Source: Candidatus Hodarchaeota archaeon
GTDB lineage: Archaea; Asgardarchaeota; Heimdallarchaeia; Hodarchaeales; Hodarchaeaceae
Length of the DNA: 45,218 bases
Direction of reading: 5' to 3'
Assembly: GCA_016839815.1 (NCBI GenBank)
Contig: JAEOTM010000159.1
Location: 1-45,218 of the forward strand
Positions 34,728-42,503 of this stretch are shown here, piece after piece (the stretch's first letter is position 1; every line of letters starts with the position of its first letter). The notes below the pieces were generated by a model. The model saw nothing but the letters and a program-made list of their open reading frames with translations, made no database searches and was not told the origin of the DNA. A program made the position numbers and the translations under genes.

Positions 34728-35288
34728 ATGATACTGAAAGAACAATTGGGGAGTTATGATAACATCAAGTGGATTGGGAGTACAAATCCTGAAGATTCAG
34801 TCAAAATATGTGCCATTTGTCGAGGAAAAGTGTACGAAGAGAGTAATCTAATTATTTGCCCTTTCTGTACTTCAGCTTATCATGGTCATCATCTTGCAGA
34901 GTGGTTATCAATAAACAACCATTGTCCGATGTGTCGAAGAGGATTCAAAGATTTCATTTTGGATCTCGAATTCCATGCAAGCCAAGAACGCTCTCCTCAA
35001 ATATCTCGGGTCTCCCCAATTCGTAATTCTCATGCATATCGGAAATATAACCCCAGATCGACTGCTGTAATTACACGAGGGAAGTACAACAACGAGTTCC
35101 AGAGAATTAATGCAGAGGATCATACACCAGAAAGAAAATTACGATTAATTAGTGCTTTAGTGGTATTCTGGATCTTTCTGGTTAGTGAGAATACTCTTCT
35201 TGCACTTTTTGCCTCAATTTTTTTTGTACCTCTTATTATCTATGTTTTCCTTGAATGTCTTCGTCAAAAAATGTATTATAGATCTTAA
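34728..35288 (+). CDS. Membrane-tethered RING/PHD-like zinc finger protein
   Basis: 186 residues. A cross-brace zinc finger has ligands C28, C31, C44, C47, H52, H55, C66, C69. The middle (CPFCTSAYHGHH) has PHD spacing, while the end (HLAEWLSINNHCPMC) is RING-H2-like. A basic, disordered linker follows, then the FQRI motif (124-127) and two C-terminal hydrophobic helices (about 139-152 and 157-175). Such fingers are often ubiquitin E3 ligases, and Asgard archaea have ubiquitin systems; no ubiquitin, E1 or E2 gene is in the window, so E3 activity is inferred. A paralogue lies at 39436-39891. Confidence 0.78.
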   Translation: MILKEQLGSYDNIKWIGSTNPEDSVKICAICRGKVYEESNLIICPFCTSAYHGHHLAEWLSINNHCPMCRRGFKDFILDLEFHASQERSPQISRVSPIRNSHAYRKYNPRSTAVITRGKYNNEFQRINAEDHTPERKLRLISALVVFWIFLVSENTLLALFASIFFVPLIIYVFLECLRQKMYYRS

Positions 35289-35350
35289 ATGCTTAGGATA
35301 TACCAATTATTTTGTTTTAGTAAAAAGAAACTCTATATTATGGAAGTGAT

Positions 35351-36865
35351 CTACTTTTTTTGTTTTACTTTACTGGGAATAAGAGAAAAGGTAATTAGCG
35401 TTACTAGACATAGAAATGTAAATCCTGGAGTTGATTTATCCGTACTGGTGATTGACGTTGTGGTAACTGTTGAAGTTTCTTTGACATCGTTGTTGATGGT
35501 AAACTTTTCGCCTATCACACTCTCTGTAATTAGTCCTCCAGAACAGGAAGCAACAACTTTGACTAAGTATTCCCCATTTGTTAGCGTTGTTGTGTCCCAT
35601 TGATAATTTGTGTCTGTTACCCCCGAATCAATCAGAATCCAGGATGTGCCGCTATCCCCAGAATAAAAAATTGAATACTCCACTGTATGACTCCTGAAAG
35701 AATCATAAGCAATCCAACTGATGGTTATTGTTCCTGAAAGGTTCTCATCACCAAGAGGAACTATTAATGGTTGGGAAAGAGTATGAAGGTCAGAGTTATA
35801 CGGGATGGTCACTGGGTAAGGATCAGTATTTGCAACTGATCCAATAATGATGTATGCTTGATCTACAATACCACTCGGTGCTATATCATCTGGAGATGTC
35901 CACTCATCCCAGAAATTATATTCAATTAAATTACAAACGATGGGATTTGGAACAGAGTAAATTCCATTGTCATAGGCTTGCGGCCCGTACCTCTCATTAT
36001 TTCGGACGAAATCATTTCTTGTAACTGTATTAAACCTCCCTGATAAAGAAAAAGCTATTCCATAACCTGAATTCTCACAAAACATGTTTTCTGTTATTAC
36101 ATTATCCAGACCACTAGGCACCTCAATACCAGCACCATTCATGTAAATATAATTCCTTGACAGTGTATTGTTATGAGAATACAGATAAATTCCATACCAC
36201 CTATTATTGACAACTGTATTATTGATGATAACATTAAAGTTTGAATCAGGTGTCATTCTAACACCCACATGAGAATTATTGGAGATAATATTGTTTGAGA
36301 TGACATTTTCTACAGAATAACTCAAAGAAATACCGTCCAAATTGTAGGAAATAACATTAGATGAGATATTAGCGTTTGTGACATTAATTAGGCTAATTCC
36401 TTGTTGTAAACTATCGACGTTTTTTTCTCCCTTCAAGAAACAGTTTCTAATTTGAAAAAATACAGTGGTATTCTGGATTTGTATCTGATGATTAAGAGGA
36501 TCGGTAATATTTAATCCTTCAATGATATATGGATGGGTAACATTGCCGCTGTGTAATCCCTGAACGTCCCAGCATCCTTCTGCTTGAGCGTGAAAATCAT
36601 CATCGCTTATAATTGTGATATTGTCGTGTACAGTATATGAAGAAGTGAGTTTCGATTTCATTAACGCTCTTTCCATGGTCTGGATCACTGCAGAACCATA
36701 ATCATATTTTATTCCTCCGAATGGGGTACTCCACACCCCTTCGGTAGTATTTGGTACTTTTCCTCCAACTTTTTCAGGACTACCTGCTCCTATACCTAAA
36801 AAAATCATTGGAATGAGCAAGAAAACGAGAATCCATCCAACTGATCGCTTAATCATTCTATCCAT
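35351..36865 (-). CDS. Chimeric NosD-like beta-helix surface protein
   Basis: 504 residues. Residues 1-64 (signal anchor GWILVFLLIPMIFLGIGA, then KVGGKVPNTTE and WSTPFGGIKYDYGSAVIQT) copy the start of the propeller protein at 32971-34320, including half of its first blade. The sequence then switches to a beta-helix protein: entry segment ISDDDFHAQAEGCW with PYIIEGLNI, coils to about 340, an FWDEW...DPYPV closer, an Ig-like domain (about 375-465, PLGDENLSGTITISWIAYD) and a Ser/Thr stalk with STPGFTFLCLVTLITFSLIP anchor and KVKQKK. The beta-helix and Ig parts match the 10121-12634 protein. Same ATG context (AAGGTGTAAACC ATG) as the propeller gene. Confidence 0.85.
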   Translation of the reverse strand: MDRMIKRSVGWILVFLLIPMIFLGIGAGSPEKVGGKVPNTTEGVWSTPFGGIKYDYGSAVIQTMERALMKSKLTSSYTVHDNITIISDDDFHAQAEGCWDVQGLHSGNVTHPYIIEGLNITDPLNHQIQIQNTTVFFQIRNCFLKGEKNVDSLQQGISLINVTNANISSNVISYNLDGISLSYSVENVISNNIISNNSHVGVRMTPDSNFNVIINNTVVNNRWYGIYLYSHNNTLSRNYIYMNGAGIEVPSGLDNVITENMFCENSGYGIAFSLSGRFNTVTRNDFVRNNERYGPQAYDNGIYSVPNPIVCNLIEYNFWDEWTSPDDIAPSGIVDQAYIIIGSVANTDPYPVTIPYNSDLHTLSQPLIVPLGDENLSGTITISWIAYDSFRSHTVEYSIFYSGDSGTSWILIDSGVTDTNYQWDTTTLTNGEYLVKVVASCSGGLITESVIGEKFTINNDVKETSTVTTTSITSTDKSTPGFTFLCLVTLITFSLIPSKVKQKK

Positions 36866-36955
36866 GGTTTACACCTTACTTTGAGATATTTGATTTATAT
36901 GGGAACATTGGTTACACTGTCTCCCCGACAATGTCTCTAATCCTGTCTGTCCTCA

Positions 36956-36995
36956 TTTCCAAGTATAAAAAGGTTTATTCCCTTAGAAGCTTTAG
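36956..36995 (-). promoter_or_regulatory. Promoter of the chimeric gene (shared cassette, copy B)
   Basis: Same TATA-bearing block as 34411-34450, again centred 104 nt before the ATG. The intervening leader is also partly alike (GTCTCC, TGTCTCT and TGTCCTC segments in both). Confidence 0.65.
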
Positions 36996-37246
36996 AATTG
37001 ATCCCTCAATGAGAACAGGCCAATGTCAGGAAAATTTTTGCATATTTTAGTTGATCTATATCTAAGTTCTAGTAAAATAGAACCTAAAAGTTATATACAG
37101 GTTTAATTCTCTATTATCTCAAGATATTGAATTAATTTACTAGAGTAGATGAAAGCCCAGAGCTCTGTGATTTAATATTTGAATTAGATGCTAAAAAAAA
37201 TGGATTGAATGTATATCGCTTAATAAGAACAGAAAAGTGTTTGAAG
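36996..37246. other. Divergent intergenic region
   Basis: With 36866-36995 this makes a 381-bp gene-free stretch between the chimeric gene and the EF-hand-like gene. TATATACAGG near 37095 is a possible plus-strand TATA box. No hairpin or gene relic was seen. Confidence 0.3.
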
Positions 37247-38254
37247 ATGAGGAAGAAAAACGTTATTGTATTTTCAGCAATTATAATTTTGTCAATATCG
37301 ACAGTAGTAGGATGCTCAATTCCTAATGCAGATGATTCGATAGGTTTTACAGTAAGTTGGATAGATTACGACGACAATGAAGACGGAAACAAAGACAGAA
37401 TAGACATGACTTTAATGACAAGGTATTATGATGACGTTTATGTTATTGTAGACGCATTTATTGATATAAAAGTATGGGATAATGAAGAACAAGGATACAC
37501 CTCAGCTGATTTTATTACTCACCATCATGAGTCGTTTAATACGGCTGGAAACGGTGAAGGATATGTTTACGACTTTAGACCCGAATATGATGGTCAATTT
37601 CAAATAACAATTAGGATTTTTATGAATAATACTCTTAAACTGACTGAAGTGATTGATTGGCAAGGATGGAAGTCTGATATTACTGAAGGAGCCCAAGAAA
37701 GTACCTGGACAGATTATGATAAAGATAACGATGGCTTCAAAGATACTATTTCAATAAATTTCCTTCTTAAGCCAAACACCACAGGAATGATAGATGTTGA
37801 GGTCAATACTACGGCCTATTTACTAGATGAGGAAGCAACAAACCTAACTAATGTAGTTGTGGCATTTTCTGATACATCCCAAGTAAACTCCACTCTTGGA
37901 GCTACAATCTCGGTAAATATCACCTTAAACTCCCCACTAACAGGAGATTTAATCCTAGATAATAAAATCTTAATAACATACCTAAATTTCGAATTTGAAC
38001 TAGGATTAAACACAATATTATGGGAAAATGCTCACAGATATGCTGATGGTCCACTTCTCTCAGTGAAGGCAATTAATTTGGATTTAACACCAGATCCCAC
38101 AACAACTATACCATCTGATACAACAACTTCATCTTCAGAAAAAACATTTATACTAGGATTGAAACCATTGGATGGATCTGCTCTGTTAATTGTTACCTTT
38201 ATTGCTAGCATTATGGCAATATTGTTGATTACAGGTTTTGAACGGCGAAAGTAA
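37247..38254 (+). CDS. Anchored surface protein with two EF-hand-like loops
   Basis: 335 residues from ATG 37247 (TTG 37205 would add 14 polar residues before the signal). The signal peptide ends in STVVGCS, a possible lipobox. Two homologous modules begin WIDYDDNEDGNKDRIDM and WTDYDKDNDGFKDTISI, each with an aspartate-rich calcium loop followed by beta-strands. The C-terminus has a DPTTTIPSDTTTSSS stalk, a helix and the tail ERRK. Related in style to 28167-30659. The stop is 22 nt before the HTH membrane gene, so the two are likely co-transcribed. Confidence 0.8.
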   Translation: MRKKNVIVFSAIIILSISTVVGCSIPNADDSIGFTVSWIDYDDNEDGNKDRIDMTLMTRYYDDVYVIVDAFIDIKVWDNEEQGYTSADFITHHHESFNTAGNGEGYVYDFRPEYDGQFQITIRIFMNNTLKLTEVIDWQGWKSDITEGAQESTWTDYDKDNDGFKDTISINFLLKPNTTGMIDVEVNTTAYLLDEEATNLTNVVVAFSDTSQVNSTLGATISVNITLNSPLTGDLILDNKILITYLNFEFELGLNTILWENAHRYADGPLLSVKAINLDLTPDPTTTIPSDTTTSSSEKTFILGLKPLDGSALLIVTFIASIMAILLITGFERRK

Positions 38255-38276
38255 AGCTAAATGCTATTGAACTACA

Positions 38277-39119
38277 ATGATCGTTCCCTCATCTCTCTAT
38301 TCAGTACTTACTCATCCGCACAGGAGAACGATCATTAAAGAAATCTATTTGGAGAGAGAAGGATCAATTAAGCATTTCAAAGAAAGCCTGCAATTCAAAA
38401 CGGGAACACTTTACCATCACCTAAAGATTCTAATCAATGCAAATCTGATTATACAGAACGAGGATAGAAAGTACCTTCTAACACCTTTAGGTGAAAAATT
38501 AGTTATAGAATTATTAGAAGAGAGGGATTTACCTATTGAATCATCCACTACAGAAATTCACGCTGAAACAGTCAATCCTATAGTGATCAAAAAACTAACT
38601 ATCTTCGAAAAGATAATAAATCAGGTATTTGATAGAATCTACCTTAATTCAAATATATTACTACCAATTAATGTAATAGCAATCGTTTTTCTTGTCTTAA
38701 ACCTAGTTGAACTAAGATTAGGAATTCTAGGATGTTTTATGTTTCAGACCAGTGAACCGTTCGGATCATCAATATCTTTACTATTCTCCCTATTTGCTAT
38801 ATCACTTTTAATCTGGTTAATACCAAGATTGTTTGAAAAATCAGAACCATTCTCTTTAGAGTTTATGATATTGACAACCTCACTCTATTTACCGATTTCT
38901 ATTGTAACTGGTATACTTAGGATAGGGAAAATGGTACCTTTAGTCACTGATATACAGACACCACTACTAGCAGCATTTCAATTAGTAACACAACTTTTTT
39001 GGATAATATGGATATATCTAGTTATCAGAAACATCTTTCTTGTTGAAAAGAAATCAGCTCTCATTGTTTCCTTTTTATTGAACTACTTCTTACTCTCCCT
39101 AACTCTAATAGTTCTTTAA
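38277..39119 (+). CDS. ArsR-type winged-helix protein with multi-pass membrane domain
   Basis: 280 residues. Residues 1-80 are a winged helix of the ArsR/DUF-type archaeal class (LTHPHRRTIIKEIY, then FKTGTLYHHLKILINANLI for the recognition helix, LTPLGEKLV for the wing end). Residues 125-280 hold four to five transmembrane helices without large loops. A membrane-embedded transcription factor is the natural reading; what it senses is unknown. It is the second membrane HTH in the window placed directly after a surface-protein gene (see 12676). ATG 38277. Confidence 0.8.
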   Translation: MIVPSSLYSVLTHPHRRTIIKEIYLEREGSIKHFKESLQFKTGTLYHHLKILINANLIIQNEDRKYLLTPLGEKLVIELLEERDLPIESSTTEIHAETVNPIVIKKLTIFEKIINQVFDRIYLNSNILLPINVIAIVFLVLNLVELRLGILGCFMFQTSEPFGSSISLLFSLFAISLLIWLIPRLFEKSEPFSLEFMILTTSLYLPISIVTGILRIGKMVPLVTDIQTPLLAAFQLVTQLFWIIWIYLVIRNIFLVEKKSALIVSFLLNYFLLSLTLIVL

Positions 39120-39168
39120 GAGCGTTGATCCATGTCAGATTGAGGGAAATAATTAACGATTACAAGGA

Positions 39169-39411
39169 TTATTTTGTGCTTTTTTTCTTTCTAACAATAC
39201 ACACTGCTATTAGACTTAGGATTAAAACCTTTGAGAAATATGGTGATTTTTCAGAAGAGGTGGATTGACTATCTTCGCTAGTATGACTAGTATAGGATTC
39301 ATTGAAATTGGTTTCCCACTGGATATCTCCTACTTCATCAATTTTTTAGCTTTTTATATCGAATTTATTTACACTAGTTGTTAGTTTATTGACTCCAATT
39401 TTGAATTTATT
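39169..39411 (-). pseudogene. Relic of the C-terminal end of a surface protein
   Basis: In the 316-bp gap 39120-39435 the minus strand encodes KIDEVGDIQWETNFNESYTS, then HTSEDSQSTSSEKSPYF, SKVLILSLIAVCIV and RKKKSTK, then stop: a Ser/Thr stalk, one helix and a basic tail as in the window's surface proteins. A TAA (39346-39348) and a TGA (39412-39414) break the frame upstream, and no start or domain is left. Confidence 0.7.
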
Positions 39412-39435
39412 TCACTGTTCCAACAAGGGCCACTG

Positions 39436-39891
39436 TTATATTCGTAACAAACTAGAAAAACCATAAAAAAATAAAAAAGCCAAGAAAAAGATCACAACCC
39501 CAATCAATTTTTCGATTATTTCAGAATGATCTGTTTTTATCCTTTGAAAATCACTAGTAGGTTGCCCTTGTCTAATCCTCTTTGTCGAATTAGAGCTAGA
39601 TCTTCTCATTACAGGAAAATTCTGGATAAGGAGATGTTTTTGTGGATTTTGAGATATTGGAAGGGTGAGTTTTGAATAGGTGATTCCTAATTCATAATTT
39701 TTGAGTTCTTCTTGACAGACTGGACAATATCCTTTCTTTACTAACCACTGAGCAAGATGAAAGATGTGATAGGTTGAAGTACAAAACGGGCAAACAAAAA
39801 GGTGATTTTCCTCCTCCACTATTCCTCGACAAATCGCACACCTTTGAATAACTCGAACATTTTTCGTCGTTCCTGTTTGTTTCCTTTGCAT
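39436..39891 (-). CDS. Membrane-tethered RING/PHD-like zinc finger protein, paralogue
   Basis: 151 residues. Ligands C18, C21, C34, C37, H42, H45, C56, C59 keep every spacing of the paralogue at 34728, including CPFCTSxYHxxH and HLAxWL. The linker is basic, the FQRI motif recurs (115-118), and one C-terminal hydrophobic helix (about 128-145) ends the protein as a tail anchor. The zinc finger faces the cytoplasm. Probable E3-like or adaptor role, unproven. ATG 39891; a perfect 7-bp inverted repeat lies 29-48 nt upstream. Confidence 0.78.
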   Translation of the reverse strand: MQRKQTGTTKNVRVIQRCAICRGIVEEENHLFVCPFCTSTYHIFHLAQWLVKKGYCPVCQEELKNYELGITYSKLTLPISQNPQKHLLIQNFPVMRRSSSNSTKRIRQGQPTSDFQRIKTDHSEIIEKLIGVVIFFLAFLFFYGFSSLLRI

Positions 39892-39919
39892 TTTCTACTC
39901 TATCTTATTCCGCTTTATT

Positions 39920-39939
39920 CATACACCCGTATGTGTATG
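39920..39939 (-). promoter_or_regulatory. Inverted repeat upstream of the RING/PHD paralogue
   Basis: CATACAC-CCGTAT-GTGTATG: perfect 7-bp arms, 29-48 nt before the ATG at 39891, where a transcription start or operator would lie. The rest of 39940-40173 shows no gene. Confidence 0.4.
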
Positions 39940-40173
39940 CTTCTACATTCTTATCAAAGGCTGTTTTAGTTAGAGTGTCATCCTATAAGGGCTCAGGGAT
40001 ATCGGAACTATGATGACATTCTAGAGGAAAAGTGACGATTAGAAAAACTAACGCGATGGAGAAGAATTAACAAAAAAATATGTAATATATTTCATGATTC
40101 TTAAGAAATAGTAAGAGAATCGACTACAAATTCTTTCTTGGTATAGAAGAAAATCTTAAAAGTAATTAAAGAC

Positions 40174-40180
40174 TATAAAT
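40174..40180 (+). promoter_or_regulatory. TATA box of the FG-GAP gene
   Basis: TATAAAT 40 nt before ATG 40221. A start about 25 nt downstream would fall near 40200, which disfavours the upstream TTG 40197 and fits ATG 40221 (GAGG at 40207-40210) or a leaderless ATG 40203. Confidence 0.45.
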
Positions 40181-40220
40181 ATCGATCTTTGAAATTTTGA
40201 AGATGAGAGGAAAGAGATCT

Positions 40221-42272
40221 ATGAATTTTACTAAAAAAAGTCACATACTCTTGTTTATTTTAGGATTAACCGTTTTAGTCATTTCACCTAAACATTTAGT
40301 ATTAACTATCCAGTTTAAGCAATTTACGCCAGATGCTTCATTCATTGGAGAAGCTGCAAGCGATAGAGCAGGTGAAAAGGTAGCTGGAGCTGGAGATGTC
40401 AATAATGATGGATATGCTGACATTTTAATCGGCGCAGATAGTAATGATGAAGGAGGAAGCAATGCGGGGAAAGTGTACTTGATTCTTGGACGTGCAGATG
40501 TCACTCAATGGAATGGGAGTTCCCCCCTGGATCTCAACTATGCGAATGCCTCGTTTATTGGTGAGGAAGCAGGGGATAATGCTGGTTATGCCCTAGCTGG
40601 AGTCGGGGATGTCAATAATGATGGATATGCTGACATTTTGATTGGCGCAAGTGGTAATGATGAAGGAGGAAGCAGTGCGGGGAAAGTGTACTTGATTCTT
40701 GGGCGTGCAGATGTGAACAGCTGGGGTGACAGCTCTCCCCTAGATCTCAGCTATGCGAATGCCTCGTTTATTGGCGAGGAAGCAGGGGATGGAGTTGGTT
40801 GGACTCTAGATAGAATTGGAGATGTTAATAATGATGGATTTGCTGACATTTTGATCGGCGCAGATGGGAATGATGAAGGAGGAAGCAATGCAGGGAAGGC
40901 TTATCTGATTCTTGGACGTGCAGATGTCACTCAATGGAATGGGAGTTCTCCCCTAGATCTCAGTTATGCGAATGCCTCATTTATTGGCGAGGAAGCTGAT
41001 GATGGAGCTGGCATTGGACTTGCGGGAGTTGGAGATGTTAATAATGACGGGTTTGCTGACATTTTGATCGGTGCAGCTGGGAATGATGAAGGAGGAAGCT
41101 ATGCAGGGAAGGCTTATCTGATTCTTGGGCGTGTAGATGTCACTCAATGGAATGGGAGTTCCCCCCTGGATCTCAATTCTGCGAATGCCTCATTTATTGG
41201 TGAGGAAGCAGGGGATAGAGCTGGTGATTATGGAGTTGATGGTGCAGGAGATGTCAATAAAGACGGGTTTGATGATATTTTGATCGGTGCTTATGATAAT
41301 GATGAGGGAGGTAGTAATGCAGGGCAGACCTATCTGATTTTTGGCCGAGCAGATGTCACTCACTGGAATGGCAGTTTCCCCCTCGATCTTAGTTACGCGA
41401 ATGCTTCGTTTATTGGGTCAGAAATCGGTACTCGGAGCGGTTACTCTCTTGCAGGAGCGGGGGATATTAACAAAGACGGGTATGATGATATATTGAATGG
41501 TGTGTTCTTTTTTGATAATGAACTCGGTGCAACTTACCTTAATTTAGGAAAACCTACAGGCCAGTGGATGAAAGATGTAAATTTAATCGCCTCAGATGCT
41601 TTTTTCTTTGGTGAAGAGGAGTATGATTCTTTAGGTACTTCTGTAGCTAGCGCTGGAGATGTGAACAATGATGAGTATGATGATTTTTTAACAAGTGCAG
41701 ATGGGAATGATGAAGGAAGTAGCAATGCTGGGAAAACTTATCTGATTCTAGGAGCAGCAATAACTGGACGGTTGATCATTAGAATACAACAGATTTCTGT
41801 TGATTACCGTACAATTGAGATCACTTTTAATGTTAGGAATCCCCAGGGGAATGCAATTCCTAATGCCCAGATGGAGGTCTCCAATCAGACACAGGTCTGG
41901 ACAGGGTTGACAAATGCAACTGGACATTTTAAAGTGTCAATGGCGTTTACTCCGCTTGAATTTATTCTCGAGGTCCAGGCTAGCGGCATACACCCTTATA
42001 CTCCTAGCACAGAAAATTTCATTATTCAGATTGATCTCACGGGCGAAGAACTGACAACTGAAATTGATAACACCACAGAATCGACAACATCGACAACTAC
42101 TACCAAAGCGACAACCACGGATGGAGAAAATTCAATGTTAAGTACAACTACGACTACTACCACTACTACGACAACGGAAACAGGTCCTGGAGGCTTATTT
42201 TATGAAGCTTTGATCATTTTAGGACTCTTTCTGGGTAGACGACGATATAGCCAAAGGAGAAGCCAAAAATAA
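40221..42272 (+). CDS. Integrin-like FG-GAP seven-bladed propeller surface protein
   Basis: 683 residues from ATG 40221 (ATG 40203 and TTG 40197 are longer options). Signal peptide (6-26), then seven FG-GAP repeats of about 71 residues, each with a calcium loop GDVNNDGYADILIGA, AGKVYLILGR and ANASFIGEEAGD. Repeats 1-5 are almost identical; 6 and 7 are degenerate (GDINKDGYDDILNG, GDVNNDEYDDFLTS). A beta-sandwich of the carboxypeptidase-regulatory/Ig kind (about 520-610) follows, then Thr-rich stalks, GPGGLFYEALIILGLFLG and RRRYSQRRSQK. The fold matches the integrin-alpha head propeller; adhesion to other cells or surfaces is inferred. Confidence 0.9.
   Translation: MNFTKKSHILLFILGLTVLVISPKHLVLTIQFKQFTPDASFIGEAASDRAGEKVAGAGDVNNDGYADILIGADSNDEGGSNAGKVYLILGRADVTQWNGSSPLDLNYANASFIGEEAGDNAGYALAGVGDVNNDGYADILIGASGNDEGGSSAGKVYLILGRADVNSWGDSSPLDLSYANASFIGEEAGDGVGWTLDRIGDVNNDGFADILIGADGNDEGGSNAGKAYLILGRADVTQWNGSSPLDLSYANASFIGEEADDGAGIGLAGVGDVNNDGFADILIGAAGNDEGGSYAGKAYLILGRVDVTQWNGSSPLDLNSANASFIGEEAGDRAGDYGVDGAGDVNKDGFDDILIGAYDNDEGGSNAGQTYLIFGRADVTHWNGSFPLDLSYANASFIGSEIGTRSGYSLAGAGDINKDGYDDILNGVFFFDNELGATYLNLGKPTGQWMKDVNLIASDAFFFGEEEYDSLGTSVASAGDVNNDEYDDFLTSADGNDEGSSNAGKTYLILGAAITGRLIIRIQQISVDYRTIEITFNVRNPQGNAIPNAQMEVSNQTQVWTGLTNATGHFKVSMAFTPLEFILEVQASGIHPYTPSTENFIIQIDLTGEELTTEIDNTTESTTSTTTTKATTTDGENSMLSTTTTTTTTTTTETGPGGLFYEALIILGLFLGRRRYSQRRSQK
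40380..41770 (+). repeat. Tandem FG-GAP DNA repeats, 213-nt period
   Basis: A 24-nt block beginning CACTCAATGGAATGGGAGTT recurs at about 40502, 40928 and 41141, spacing 426 and 213 nt, and GATGTxAATAATGAxGG with GCTGACATTTTGAT recurs in each of the first four units. Near-identity is strongest in units 1-5 and fades toward the end. Confidence 0.8.
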
Positions 42273-42503
42273 GGGCGCTTGGATTGATGTTTGATAAAAT
42301 AGCCTGCTATATGTTGAACATTGAATTCGTTTTATTTGGTCATGATGGCTTGTCTCGTATAATTGACAATAGTACTTGCCCAATTTCCCTTTCACCAGAA
42401 TGTTTTGTTTTAATTTCTGATTAATAGATTTTCCTAAAGACCTTTTGGATGTTTTATCTCTTTGAAGGGGGGAGAGTAAACCATCTAGAGGTAAATTTCC
42501 AAG

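Noticed and set aside
35289..35603. 104-codon plus-strand ORF after the RING/PHD-like gene
   Set aside because: Its body is antisense to the anchor and Ig domain of the chimeric surface gene, and the apparent pattern follows from that sequence.
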